NCBI GenBank assembly: GCA_944385965.1
Contig: CALWZG010000053.1
Span: 1 to 64,000, forward strand
Direction: 5' to 3'
Origin: an uncultured Anaerotruncus sp.
Lineage (GTDB): Bacteria > Bacillota > Clostridia > Oscillospirales > Ruminococcaceae
Length of the DNA: 64,000 bases
In this document: positions 44,644-53,153 of the stretch, piece by piece
Layout of the letters: each line of letters opens with the position of its first letter
Position numbering within the stretch: the first letter of the stretch is position 1
Program-made: the position numbers and the translations under genes
Notes under the pieces: model-generated
Told to the model about the DNA's origin: nothing
The model's database searches: none
The model's input: the letters and a program-made list of their open reading frames with translations, nothing else

Positions 44644-45605
44644 TTGACCAGTTTGGACGTGAGATTGATTATCTGCGGGTATCCATCACCGACCGATGCA
44701 ACTTGCGCTGCAGATATTGTATGCCGGAAGATTTGCCCTTTATCCCCCATGAGAAAATCCTGCGTTACGAGGAGATTCTACGGTTTTGCGGATTGGCCGC
44801 TCAGGAGGGAATTCGACATATCAAGGTTACCGGCGGGGAGCCTCTGGTGCGAAAGGGCTGCATTGATTTTTTAAAAGCGCTGAAGGGCCTGCCGGGAATT
44901 GAACATGTGACCTTAACTACCAATGGTGTCCTGCTGAAAGAGGCGGTACCTCAGCTATTGGAACTGGGATTGGATGGAATCAACATCAGCTTGGATACCT
45001 TGAATCCTGATACCTATGAAAAGATTACAGGAAAAAATCAATTCCATCAAGTTTGGGAAGGAATGATGGAGGCGGTGAGAGGGGGGCTGCGGGTCAAAAT
45101 AAACTGTGTGCCTCAGATGGAAAGCACCCCGGAAGAATGGGTAGCTCTGGCGACCCTCTGTCGGGACTATCCCATAGATTTGCGGTTTATTGAGCTGATG
45201 CCCATTGGCAGGGGGCGAGGCTTATCCCTTGTAAAAGGGGATACCATCTTAACGGCGCTGCGGGAAGCCTTTCCGGGACTGGTCTTAGACGAAAGACCTC
45301 ATGGATTCGGTCCTGCTCGTTATTACACCGCTCCAGGATTTCAAGGGGCGGTGGGGTTTATTGATGCGGTAAGCAATTGCTTCTGCGAAGGATGCAACCG
45401 GGTACGCCTTACCAGTGAAGGTTTTTTGAAGCTGTGCCTCTCCCATCCAGATGGGGTGGATTTCAGAACTCTCCTGCGTTCTGGAGCTACCGACCAGGAG
45501 ATTCGGAAGGCTTTCCAAGAGGCGGTTTTCAAAAAGCCCCGGCGCCATCAATTTGAATTGAAAAGCGAAACAGAGACACCAAACATGTCTCAAATCGGAG
45601 GTTGA
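44640..45605 (+). CDS. moaA: GTP 3',8-cyclase MoaA
   Basis: 321 residues. A radical SAM enzyme that starts molybdenum cofactor synthesis from GTP. The N-terminal cluster cysteines are Cys20, Cys24 and Cys27 ([12 protein letters not shown]). The C-terminal second cluster shows [20 protein letters not shown]. It overlaps moaC by 4 bases. The last residues [14 protein letters not shown] extend past the usual end. Confidence 0.97.
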   Translation: MIDQFGREIDYLRVSITDRCNLRCRYCMPEDLPFIPHEKILRYEEILRFCGLAAQEGIRHIKVTGGEPLVRKGCIDFLKALKGLPGIEHVTLTTNGVLLKEAVPQLLELGLDGINISLDTLNPDTYEKITGKNQFHQVWEGMMEAVRGGLRVKINCVPQMESTPEEWVALATLCRDYPIDLRFIELMPIGRGRGLSLVKGDTILTALREAFPGLVLDERPHGFGPARYYTAPGFQGAVGFIDAVSNCFCEGCNRVRLTSEGFLKLCLSHPDGVDFRTLLRSGATDQEIRKAFQEAVFKKPRRHQFELKSETETPNMSQIGG

Positions 45606-45607
45606 AT

Positions 45608-46549
45608 ATGGGAATTGTAAAGGCGGTTTGCGTCAGTGACAGACGTGGAATCCAAAAGACCAATGTGGGGCAAGGGGAATTTGTAGTGGATTGCGGCATC
45701 TCCAACGACGCCCATCGTGGAAACTGGCATCGACAGGTAAGCTTGCTGTCCTACGAAAAAATCAAAGCGTTTAATGAAAAGGGAGCTGGAGTGGAGCCTG
45801 GTGCTTTCGGCGAGAATCTGGTGGTAGAGGGGTTCGATTTCAGGGCTCTTCCGGTGGGAACCCGTTTTCAATGTGGAGAGGTTGTACTGGAGATGACCCA
45901 GATTGGGAAAGAATGTCATCAGCATTGCCAGATTTATCACAAAATGGGAGACTGCATTATGCCCCGAGAAGGTGTTTTCGCAAAGGTACTTCATGGGGGC
46001 GTTATTCACGTAGGGGATGAGATGAAGATGATTCCCCTTGACCCGCATAGAGCCCTTCGAGCGGCGGTAATGACCTTGAGCGATAAAGGCGCTCAGGGCC
46101 AGCGGGAAGATAAAAGCGGCCCTGCTGCCTGTGAGCTGCTTCGGAAAGCGGGCTATGAAATTGAGGAGACTTTACTTCTGCCGGACCAGCAGGACCGGAT
46201 TCAGGCGGAGTTGATTCGGCTGGCGGATGGACGCCAGATGGATTTGATAGTGACAACCGGCGGCACAGGATTTTCTCAACGGGATTGCACTCCGGAAGCC
46301 ACCTTGGCGGTAGCCCATAGAAACGCTCCAGGAATTGCGGAGGCTATCCGAGCCTATTCTCTGAGTTTTACCAATCGGGCAATGCTCAGCCGCGGTGTCT
46401 CAGTGATTCGTGGCTCCACTTTAATTGTCAATCTGCCAGGAAGTCCAAAAGCGGTGAAAGAAAGCTTAGAATACATCCTTCCAGCATTGGAGCATGGAAT
46501 TCAGATTTTAAGGGGAGAGGCGTCTGAATGCGCCCGCCCTGAAAAATAG
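45608..46549 (+). CDS. MOSC domain fused to MogA/MoaB-type domain
   Basis: 313 residues made of two parts. Residues about 1-140 form a MOSC domain (FGENLVVEGF, GTRFQCGEVVLEMTQIGKEC), a sulfur-carrier fold from molybdenum cofactor sulfurases. Residues about 150-313 are a MogA/MoaB domain (AAVMTLSDKGAQGQREDKSGPAA, TTGGTGFSQRDCTPEAT), which adenylates molybdopterin before metal insertion. The ATG at 45608 has GGAGG 6 bases upstream. The fusion suggests both steps act together on cofactor handling. Confidence 0.88.
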   Translation: MGIVKAVCVSDRRGIQKTNVGQGEFVVDCGISNDAHRGNWHRQVSLLSYEKIKAFNEKGAGVEPGAFGENLVVEGFDFRALPVGTRFQCGEVVLEMTQIGKECHQHCQIYHKMGDCIMPREGVFAKVLHGGVIHVGDEMKMIPLDPHRALRAAVMTLSDKGAQGQREDKSGPAACELLRKAGYEIEETLLLPDQQDRIQAELIRLADGRQMDLIVTTGGTGFSQRDCTPEATLAVAHRNAPGIAEAIRAYSLSFTNRAMLSRGVSVIRGSTLIVNLPGSPKAVKESLEYILPALEHGIQILRGEASECARPEK

Positions 46550-46576
46550 ATGAAAAGCAATCAGGAGGAAAAGACT

Positions 46577-47461
46577 ATGAGACAGATTTTTGCGCGTTTG
46601 ACCCCCGCTTTGTTGGCAGCGCTTTTGTTGGGAGGCTGTGGAAGTGCTGCCTCCTCCCAGGCAGTGGTTTCATCCAGCCAATCTACCCCCTCAACTGCCA
46701 GTGCCTCCTCAAATGAAACTTCTTCTCAAGATACAGCTTCCCAGGAGAGTCAGCAGGAGCCTGTAACCTTGCTGGTAGCCGCCGCTGCCAGCTTAGAGTA
46801 TTCCTTTACAGACGAGTTACTCCCTATGTTCCAGGAACATTATCCTTGGATCACCGTAGAAGGGACCTATGACAGTTCAGGAAAGTTGCAGACCCAGATT
46901 GAGGAGGGGCTGGAAGCGGACCTTTTTATGTCCGCCGCTACAAAACAGATGAATGCCCTCAAGGATAAGGGATTGATGCAAGCGGATTCGATTGTGGATC
47001 TGCTGGAAAATAAGATTGTTATGATTGTCCCCGCCGACAGTGAGCAGGACTGGAATTCTTTTGAACAGCTGACCCAAGCGGAAACTGTGGCTCTGGGGGA
47101 CCCAGAGAGTGTACCTGTTGGACAATATGCCCAAGAAGCTCTGACCAATTTGGGAATTTGGGACCAGGTTGCGGCGAAAACCAGCTTCGGAACCAACGTA
47201 ACTGAGGTGTTGAATTGGATTGCGGAAGGAAGCGCAGATGCTGGCATTGTATATGCCACCGACGCAGCCACCACCGACCGGGTAAAGGTGGTTGCGGATG
47301 CCCCTGATGGCAGCTTATCTGAAAAGGTGATTTATCCTGTGGGAGTAGTGGCTTCCTCAGCCCATCCAGAGGAGGCTCAGTTGTTCTTGGAGTTTCTCCA
47401 GTCGGATGAAGCGCTGGCAGTATTTGAGGAATATGGATTTGTGCCGAACCAAGCCCGCTAA
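46577..47461 (+). CDS. modA: Molybdate-binding lipoprotein ModA
   Basis: 294 residues. The extracellular binding protein of the molybdate ABC importer. The signal peptide ends in LLGGC, so the protein is lipid-anchored; then a Ser/Thr/Gln-rich linker to about residue 65. The binding domain has VAAAASLEYSFTDELLPMF, GTYDSSGKLQTQIEEGLEADLFMSA, and late PVGVVASSAHPEEAQLFLEFL. AGGAGG precedes the ATG at 46577 by 8 bases; the longer frame from 46550 is not supported. Confidence 0.93.
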   Translation: MRQIFARLTPALLAALLLGGCGSAASSQAVVSSSQSTPSTASASSNETSSQDTASQESQQEPVTLLVAAAASLEYSFTDELLPMFQEHYPWITVEGTYDSSGKLQTQIEEGLEADLFMSAATKQMNALKDKGLMQADSIVDLLENKIVMIVPADSEQDWNSFEQLTQAETVALGDPESVPVGQYAQEALTNLGIWDQVAAKTSFGTNVTEVLNWIAEGSADAGIVYATDAATTDRVKVVADAPDGSLSEKVIYPVGVVASSAHPEEAQLFLEFLQSDEALAVFEEYGFVPNQAR

Positions 47462-47482
47462 TCCATGTAAAGGAGGGCGCTT

Positions 47483-48157
47483 GTGGACTATTCGCCCATT
47501 TTAATTTCAATTCGTACAGCAGCAGCGTCTATGCTGGTGACCTTTTTTCTGGGGATTGCCTGCGCCCGCCTGGTGGCGGGCCTGCGCTCCCCAAGATGGA
47601 AGATGATTCTGGATGGAATTTTGACCCTGCCATTGGTGCTGCCTCCCACTGTGATGGGATTTTTTCTTTTATATTTATTGGGAGTGAAACGTCCCTTGGG
47701 ACGCTTCTTTTTGGATTATTTCGGAGTAAAGATAGCCTTTTCCTGGGGTGCCACAGTCATCGCCGCGGTGGTAATTGCTTTTCCATTGATGTATCGGGCC
47801 GCAAGAGGTGCCTTTGAGCAGGTGGATGAAAATTTGATTTTCGCTGCCCGCACTTTGGGAATATCCGAAAGAAAAATTTTTTGGAAGATTATGATGCCGC
47901 TGGCCCTTCCGGGGGTAGCCGCTGGAGGTATCCTGGCTTTCGCCAGAGGATTGGGAGAGTTTGGCGCTACTGCTATGATTGCAGGCAACATCGCAGGAAA
48001 AACAAGAACGCTGCCTTTGGCGGTTTATTCAGCGGTAGCCGCTGGGGATATGGAGTCAGCCTATCAATATGTGGTAGTGATTGTGGCGGTTTCTTTTGTA
48101 GTAGTGGTAGGTATGAATTGGCTGGCTATGCGGGAACAGAAGGGAAAACGCAGATGA
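47483..48157 (+). CDS. modB: Molybdate ABC transporter permease ModB
   Basis: 224 residues with about five or six membrane segments. The permease loop GEFGATAMIAGNIAGKTRTLPLAVY is the ModB/EAA type contact with the ATPase. The GTG at 47483 has AGGAGGG 5 bases upstream. The stop overlaps the modC start (ATGA). Confidence 0.95.
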   Translation: MDYSPILISIRTAAASMLVTFFLGIACARLVAGLRSPRWKMILDGILTLPLVLPPTVMGFFLLYLLGVKRPLGRFFLDYFGVKIAFSWGATVIAAVVIAFPLMYRAARGAFEQVDENLIFAARTLGISERKIFWKIMMPLALPGVAAGGILAFARGLGEFGATAMIAGNIAGKTRTLPLAVYSAVAAGDMESAYQYVVVIVAVSFVVVVGMNWLAMREQKGKRR

Positions 48158-49176
48158 GTTTAGAAGTATCCATCAAAAAGAAATTGGGCAGTTTCTCTCT
48201 GGAGGTGGATTTTTCCACAGATTCCGGCACGATGGGAATTCTGGGGGCATCTGGCTGCGGAAAAAGCATGACCTTAAAATGCATCGCTGGAATTGAGACT
48301 CCTGACGAAGGCAGAATCCTTATGAATCATCGGGTGCTGTATGACTCCAAAGCAAAAAAAAATCTGCCGCCCCAACAGCGGCAGATAGGGTATCTTTTTC
48401 AAAACTACGCCCTGTTCCCCCATATGACCGTAGCGGAAAATATCGCCTGCGGGCAGAGAACGAAAGGAGAGAGTATTCTTCCTCTTTTAGAAAAATTGCA
48501 ATTGGAAGGGTTAGAGAACAGATATCCTGCCCAGCTTTCAGGGGGACAGCAGCAGCGGGTAGCCCTGGCCAGAATGTTGGCAAGTCAGCCCCAAGCCCTT
48601 TTGTTGGATGAGCCATTTTCCGCCTTGGATGCCTATTTGAAAGAACAGTTGCAATTGGAGCTGTTGACTCTGCTGGAGGAATGGGGGAAAGACACTCTGC
48701 TGGTGACCCATAGCAGGGAAGAGGCGTATCGGCTGTGCCAAAGACTTCTGATTTTGGAGCAGGGGCGTCCATTGGCCATGGGGGAAACCGCGAAAATTTT
48801 TCAGAACCCAGTAAGAATACAGGCTGCCCGGTTGACCGGGTGCCGGAATTTTTCCAGACTTCAGCGGATGGAGGATGGTACCCTCCAAGCGGTGGATTGG
48901 GCAAACCTGAAAATCTTTCCCCCTGCTTCACCACCGGATTGGGCAACCCATGTAGGGGTACGCTCCCATAGTTTTCAGGCCACCCCCATTTCTCAGGGAA
49001 TTTGCTTCCCTGTGCAGCCTTTGCAGCGTCTGGAATCGCCCTTTGAGGAGATTTTGGTGTTTGCCTCAGGAGAATCCGGGGAGGTTCTTTGGTGGGAAGT
49101 CCCTAAAAAGGACTTTCAGGGAGTTCCAGAATTTCTGTGGGTGGACCCCAGAGAACTGCTATTTTTAAGGGAGTAA
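48154..49176 (+). CDS. modC: Molybdate ABC transporter ATPase ModC
   Basis: 340 residues. Walker A is GASGCGKSM near residue 31, the ABC signature LSGGQQQRVALARM near 128, Walker B LLLDEPFSALD. The C-terminal 110 residues form the regulatory TOBE-like domain. The start is the ATG at 48154 overlapping modB; a longer frame to 47881 is an artefact of the modB sequence. Confidence 0.95.
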   Translation: MSLEVSIKKKLGSFSLEVDFSTDSGTMGILGASGCGKSMTLKCIAGIETPDEGRILMNHRVLYDSKAKKNLPPQQRQIGYLFQNYALFPHMTVAENIACGQRTKGESILPLLEKLQLEGLENRYPAQLSGGQQQRVALARMLASQPQALLLDEPFSALDAYLKEQLQLELLTLLEEWGKDTLLVTHSREEAYRLCQRLLILEQGRPLAMGETAKIFQNPVRIQAARLTGCRNFSRLQRMEDGTLQAVDWANLKIFPPASPPDWATHVGVRSHSFQATPISQGICFPVQPLQRLESPFEEILVFASGESGEVLWWEVPKKDFQGVPEFLWVDPRELLFLRE

Positions 49177-49182
49177 AGGGTG

Positions 49183-50406
49183 ATGTGTGTCATGTATCCA
49201 TCTCAGCTGATTCCTATTGAGCAAGCGGTGGATTGTTTACTGGAACGGGTGGAGGGAGTTCCAAAAAGAGAACTCCTTCCGCTGGAACGGGTGGTGGGTC
49301 GGGTCTGTGGAGAAGAAATTCAGGCACCTATGAATCAGCCTCCCTTTCATCGTTCTCCATTGGATGGCTATGCTTTGAGAAGCCAGGATTCTTTAACAGC
49401 CAGCCAGGAAAACCCAGTGGTACTTCAAGTGCTGGAAACAGTTTTTGCGGGGCAGGTACCAGGCCGGAAGGTAGGCAAGGGAGAAGCGATTCAAGTTATG
49501 ACTGGAACCATGCTTCCTGAAGGCGCTGACTGTGTGGTAAAACAGGAGGATGTGCTGCGGGAGGGAGAATGGATTAAGCTCCCCAAAACCCTGACTCATC
49601 ATCAAAATTTTTGCCTCAAAGGGGAGGACCTGAAACAGGGTGAGCTCCTCTTGTCACCAGGGGAAACGTTGGGATTCGCAGATATTGGGATGCTGGCATC
49701 TCAGGGAATTACAGAGGTTTTTGTCTATCAATGTCCCAGAATTGGAATCCTTCCCACCGGGGATGAACTGTGTTTGCCTGGAATCCCACTAAAACCAGGA
49801 AAGATTTATGACAGCAATGGTCCATTACTCCATGCCAGGCTTTTAGAGCTTGGCATGGAGCCAATGCTTGCTCAGAAAAGCCCAGACACAATTGGAAAGA
49901 TTGCGGAGGAAATACAAGCCTTATGGGAGACCTGTGAGCTGGTACTGACCACCGGGGGCGTATCGGTGGGCCAGAAAGATTTGCTGCCCCAGGTGGCAGC
50001 TTATCTGGGGGCAGAGGTTCTTTTTCACGGTGTTCGGGCAAAGCCAGGCGCTCCTACCATGGCTATTTGGAAAAATGGAAAAACAGCCATCTGTCTGTCA
50101 GGCAATCCCTTCGCTGCCACAGTAATGCTGGAGCTTTTGGCACGGCCTGTACTGAATCGTCTGTCTGGAAAGGTCTGTCCAAAATGGCACAAAGCTCAGG
50201 GCATTCTGCGAACAAGCTTTGATAAGCCTTCTAAGCTGCGCCGTTTTCTCCGAGGACGTATTGAGGGAGGAGAAATTTTTCTGCCCAGTGAAGGACATGG
50301 TTCAGGATTGCTGCGGAATCTGAGAAGCTGCAATTGCTTGGTGGATATTCCTGAGGGAACCCCATACTTAAAAGAGGGGGACCTGCTGGAGACGATTCTA
50401 TTTTGA
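49183..50406 (+). CDS. moeA: Molybdopterin molybdenumtransferase MoeA
   Basis: About 407 residues. It inserts molybdate into adenylated molybdopterin. Domain marks are RSPLDGYALR, TGTMLPEGADCVVKQED, GILPTGDEL, and the MoCo-binding TTGGVSVGQKD. The exact start among GTG 49180, ATG 49183 and ATG 49192 is unclear; GGGAG lies 9 bases before 49183. It follows modC by 6 bases. Confidence 0.95.
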   Translation: MCVMYPSQLIPIEQAVDCLLERVEGVPKRELLPLERVVGRVCGEEIQAPMNQPPFHRSPLDGYALRSQDSLTASQENPVVLQVLETVFAGQVPGRKVGKGEAIQVMTGTMLPEGADCVVKQEDVLREGEWIKLPKTLTHHQNFCLKGEDLKQGELLLSPGETLGFADIGMLASQGITEVFVYQCPRIGILPTGDELCLPGIPLKPGKIYDSNGPLLHARLLELGMEPMLAQKSPDTIGKIAEEIQALWETCELVLTTGGVSVGQKDLLPQVAAYLGAEVLFHGVRAKPGAPTMAIWKNGKTAICLSGNPFAATVMLELLARPVLNRLSGKVCPKWHKAQGILRTSFDKPSKLRRFLRGRIEGGEIFLPSEGHGSGLLRNLRSCNCLVDIPEGTPYLKEGDLLETILF

Positions 50407-50418
50407 GAGGTGTCATCC

Positions 50419-50934
50419 ATGAAGAAAGAACCGGTCATAATCGCTGTCTGCGGGGTAAAAAATTCTGGAAAAACCACCTTCTTGGAGGGAGTCATTCCCA
50501 AACTATGCCAGAAGGGAATTAAGGTGGGGGTCATCAAGCATGATGGTCATACATTTGAGCCTGATGTCCCCAATACAGACAGTTTCCGTCTGAGAAAAGC
50601 AGGGGCTAACGGGGTAGCTGTTTACTCAAATCAGCGTTTTATGGTCATTCGAGAGGAACCCCCTCATTTTCGAGAATTGCTGGAACAGTTTCTTTGGGCC
50701 GATGTGGTTCTTTTGGAGGGAGGCAAGGACAGCCCCTTTCCCAAAATTGAGCTGGTAAGAAGCCAAGTATCCCAAAACTCAGTTTGTTCCACAGCAACCC
50801 TTTTAGCCCTATGCACAGACCTGCCGCACCTGCTGCCGGAGATTCCCAAAATCGGTTTGACAGAATATGAGAAAGCAGTGGATCTGATTCTTTCTGTTTT
50901 TAATCACAACTCTAACCATTGTTTTTCACAATAA
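50419..50934 (+). CDS. mobB: Molybdopterin-guanine dinucleotide biosynthesis protein MobB
   Basis: 171 residues. A P-loop GTPase helper with Walker A GVKNSGKTT near residue 10 and the IKHDGHTF histidine segment after it. MobA, the partner enzyme, is not in the window. The ATG at 50419 has GAGAGG upstream. It ends the operon. Confidence 0.92.
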   Translation: MKKEPVIIAVCGVKNSGKTTFLEGVIPKLCQKGIKVGVIKHDGHTFEPDVPNTDSFRLRKAGANGVAVYSNQRFMVIREEPPHFRELLEQFLWADVVLLEGGKDSPFPKIELVRSQVSQNSVCSTATLLALCTDLPHLLPEIPKIGLTEYEKAVDLILSVFNHNSNHCFSQ

Positions 50935-50992
50935 CCGGATTATGTATTTTCGATAGAAAAGGGCTCTCTGCAACAAGAGACTAGAAACTATT

Positions 50993-51001
50993 GGTAAAAC
51001 T
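50993..51001 (+). promoter_or_regulatory. Possible sigma-F -10 element of sigG
   Basis: GGTAAAACT fits the sigma-F -10 consensus GGNNANANT. I see no clear matching -35 (a GYATA element) at 15-16 bases upstream, so this is a weak candidate. Confidence 0.35.
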
Positions 51002-51019
51002 AAAATGCTGTATGTTCAT

Positions 51020-51066
51020 CCCCACCTCCGGCCATACTTCTTAACGGAAGTATGAAAGGGGTGGGG
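51020..51066 (+). promoter_or_regulatory. Hairpin hiding the sigG ribosome binding site
   Basis: CCCCACC (51020-51026) pairs with GGTGGGG (51060-51066), which is the ribosome binding site just before the sigG ATG at 51069. Inside it CATACTTC (51033-51040) pairs with GAAGTATG (51047-51054). The fold would block translation until opened or avoided by a start point inside it. A similar leader is known for B. subtilis spoIIIG. Confidence 0.75.
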
Positions 51067-51068
51067 AA

Positions 51069-51839
51069 ATGTATCTCAACAAGGTTGAAATTTGCGGGGT
51101 GAACACCGCCAAGCTGCCTGTGCTGAAGGAAAAAGAGAAGATGGAGCTTTTGCGGCGGATTCAGCAAGGGGACGAAGAAGCCCGAGAGAAGATGATCAAT
51201 GGAAATCTGCGTTTAGTGCTTTCGGTAGTCCAGAAGTTCACCAACCGGGGGGAAAATCTGGATGACCTGTTTCAAGTGGGCTGTATTGGACTTATCAAAG
51301 CCATAGACAACTTTGATCCAAATCAGAATGTGCGCTTTTCTACCTATGGAGTTCCTATGATTATTGGGGAAATCCGGCGTCATCTCCGGGATAATAATGC
51401 TGTGCGGGTAAGCAGATCCCTGCGGGATATGGCCTATAAAGCTATGCAGGCCAAAGAGGCTTTGATAAACCGCAATTCAAAGGAACCTACCGTGGAGGAA
51501 ATTGCCAAGGAAATGGGTGCTAAAAAGGAAGATGTGGTATTGGCCTTGGAAGCCATCGTGGAGCCAGTTTCCCTTTATGAACCTGTTTACTCGGATAGTG
51601 GAGATACCATTTTTGTAATGGATCAGTTGGGGGACCAAACAGGGGAAAATGATTGGATGGACGAAATCGCCATCAAGGAGGCAATGAAAAATTTAGGGGA
51701 ACGGGAAAAACGGATTCTTAGTTTACGTTTTTTTGTAGGACGAACGCAAATGGAAGTGGCTAAGGAAATTGGAATTTCCCAAGCGCAAGTGTCCCGCCTG
51801 GAAAAGGGAGCGCTCGACTGGATTAAAAAACACATCTAA
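51069..51839 (+). CDS. sigG: Sporulation sigma factor G
   Basis: 256 residues. Directs late forespore transcription. The N-terminus YLNKVEICGVNT is typical of sigma-G. Region 2 has NLRLVLSVVQKFTNRGENLDDLFQVG, and region 4 has IGISQAQVSRLEKGAL. GTGGGGAA lies just upstream and is inside the leader hairpin. It is separated from sigE by the molybdenum operon, whereas the two are usually adjacent. Confidence 0.97.
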   Translation: MYLNKVEICGVNTAKLPVLKEKEKMELLRRIQQGDEEAREKMINGNLRLVLSVVQKFTNRGENLDDLFQVGCIGLIKAIDNFDPNQNVRFSTYGVPMIIGEIRRHLRDNNAVRVSRSLRDMAYKAMQAKEALINRNSKEPTVEEIAKEMGAKKEDVVLALEAIVEPVSLYEPVYSDSGDTIFVMDQLGDQTGENDWMDEIAIKEAMKNLGEREKRILSLRFFVGRTQMEVAKEIGISQAQVSRLEKGALDWIKKHI

Positions 51840-51841
51840 AT

Positions 51842-51865
51842 GGGGCATTCAAATTAGAATGCCCC
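51842..51865. terminator. Terminator between sigG and the reductase gene
   Basis: GGGGCATTC (51842-51850) pairs with GAATGCCCC (51857-51865), loop AAATTA. It overlaps the last codons of the converging minus-strand gene. Confidence 0.7.
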
Positions 51866-52583
51866 CATTAGGGCTGATGACCTGTCCTGTAAGGAAGCCC
51901 GCTTTCTCTGTGGCTAAGAAAAGCACCAGTTCCGCTACATCCTGGGGCTTGCCAATAACGCCTAAAGGCGTTTCTTCTTTCAGCATCTCCAAAGCTTCCT
52001 GGTCCAGATTCCCGTTCATCTCGGTATCGATGACTCCAGGAGCTACACAGTTGACGGTGATACCGCTTGGCCCCAGTTCTTTAGCCAGAGCCTTTGTGAG
52101 TCCAATGACAGCGGCTTTGGAAGCGGAATAGGAAACTTCACAGGAACCTCCTGTAATGCCCCAAATGGAGGAAAGGTTAATGATGCGCCCTTCCTTGCGG
52201 TGAATCATCTGAGGCAGAACAGCTTGACAGGTATGGAACACACCCTCTACGTTTACTTGGAAGATTTGCCGCCAATCTTCAAGGGTCACATCGCTGAACA
52301 GTTGCTGCTTGGCGATGCCAGCGTTATTTACCAAAGCGTCAATTTGCCCAAAGGTTTTGGTAGCTTGCTGGAGCGCATTTTGGATTTCTGCTTGCTGCGA
52401 CACATCCGCCTGAAACAAGGCTGCCTGCGCTCCAGAATCCAAAAGTTCCTCCAGAAGGGATTGTGCTTTTTCCTGATTTTGCAGAAAATTGATCGCTACA
52501 TTCCAGCCCGCTTTTCCAAAGGCTAAGGCGCAGGCCCGTCCAATTCCGCGGGACGCTCCTGTGATAAAAACTGTCTTTGTCAT
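51849..52583 (-). CDS. Short-chain dehydrogenase/reductase, FabG or YmfI type
   Basis: 244 residues. A Rossmann fold begins TGASRGIGRACALAF; NNAGIA and the catalytic Ser...Tyr-x-x-x-Lys (NLSSIWG, VSYSASKAAV) are intact. The close GQVISPNGG end is the type seen in Firmicutes YmfI proteins, which reduce 5-aminopentanone on EF-P. FabG (3-oxoacyl-ACP reductase) is the alternative; no fatty acid genes lie near. AGGAGG precedes the ATG by 6 bases. Confidence 0.88.
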   Translation of the reverse strand: MTKTVFITGASRGIGRACALAFGKAGWNVAINFLQNQEKAQSLLEELLDSGAQAALFQADVSQQAEIQNALQQATKTFGQIDALVNNAGIAKQQLFSDVTLEDWRQIFQVNVEGVFHTCQAVLPQMIHRKEGRIINLSSIWGITGGSCEVSYSASKAAVIGLTKALAKELGPSGITVNCVAPGVIDTEMNGNLDQEALEMLKEETPLGVIGKPQDVAELVLFLATEKAGFLTGQVISPNGGILI

Positions 52584-52602
52584 AAAAATCCTCCTGTCAG
52601 AG

Positions 52603-52626
52603 AAAAAAGCCCGCCTTACAGCGGGC
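52603..52626 (-). terminator. Terminator of ireB
   Basis: On the minus strand GCCCGC (52621-52626) pairs with GCGGGC (52609-52614), loop TGTAAG, followed by TTTTTT (52603-52608). Confidence 0.85.
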
Positions 52627-52649
52627 CTTTTCTCTCATACACGAATGCC

Positions 52650-52895
52650 TTAATCATTGAGGTAGTTACGCACCATAGCCTGCAACAACTCGTCCCGGTC
52701 AATTTTGCGAATGAGACTGCGGGCGTTGTTGTGGGTGGTGATATAGGTGGGGTCCTCCGATAGGATGTAACCCACGATCTGATTGATAGGATTATATCCC
52801 TTTTGACGCAAAGCGTCATATACAGCGGTCAGGATTTCCTTAAGCTGTTTCTCCTTATCTTCATAAATAGAAAAGGAAATTGTAGGTTCGTGCAT
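52650..52895 (-). CDS. ireB: IreB family regulatory phosphoprotein
   Basis: 81 residues. In Enterococcus IreB is phosphorylated by the IreK kinase and affects cephalosporin tolerance. The family core is [40 protein letters not shown] and [14 protein letters not shown]. The minus-strand gene reads toward the reductase gene and ends in its own terminator. Confidence 0.93.
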   Translation of the reverse strand: MHEPTISFSIYEDKEKQLKEILTAVYDALRQKGYNPINQIVGYILSEDPTYITTHNNARSLIRKIDRDELLQAMVRNYLND

Positions 52896-53064
52896 TACAT
52901 CACCTCTTTCAATTTTATTATAAGTCTATTCTACAACAAAACGATTTATTCCGCAAGATGCAAATTTATGGGATAGACAGATGCCAAGATAATGATTTAC
53001 AATTTTATAGAGTTATTTTTTGTCCATTATAAAAACAAACTCTCTTGTTTTATTGTGATTTTAC

Positions 53065-53093
53065 TTGAAAAAATAGGAATCAAGTATTATAAT
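53065..53093 (+). promoter_or_regulatory. Promoter of uvrB
   Basis: TTGAAA (53065-53070) and TATAAT (53088-53093) are 17 bases apart, 61 bases before uvrB. I do not see a LexA box. Confidence 0.75.
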
Positions 53094-53153
53094 AACTCCT
53101 ATAGGTTGTTTTAACGATTGGAGAAAGCGCTATTTTGATTTGGGGGTGAAAGG

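Noticed and set aside
47881..48153. Ninety-one extra N-terminal codons on modC
   Set aside because: They overlap modB in another frame, resemble no ABC protein, and the ATG at 48154 overlaps the modB stop in the usual way.
52896..53153. LexA box before uvrB
   Set aside because: No CGAAC-type inverted repeat is visible in this stretch; only a plain promoter is.
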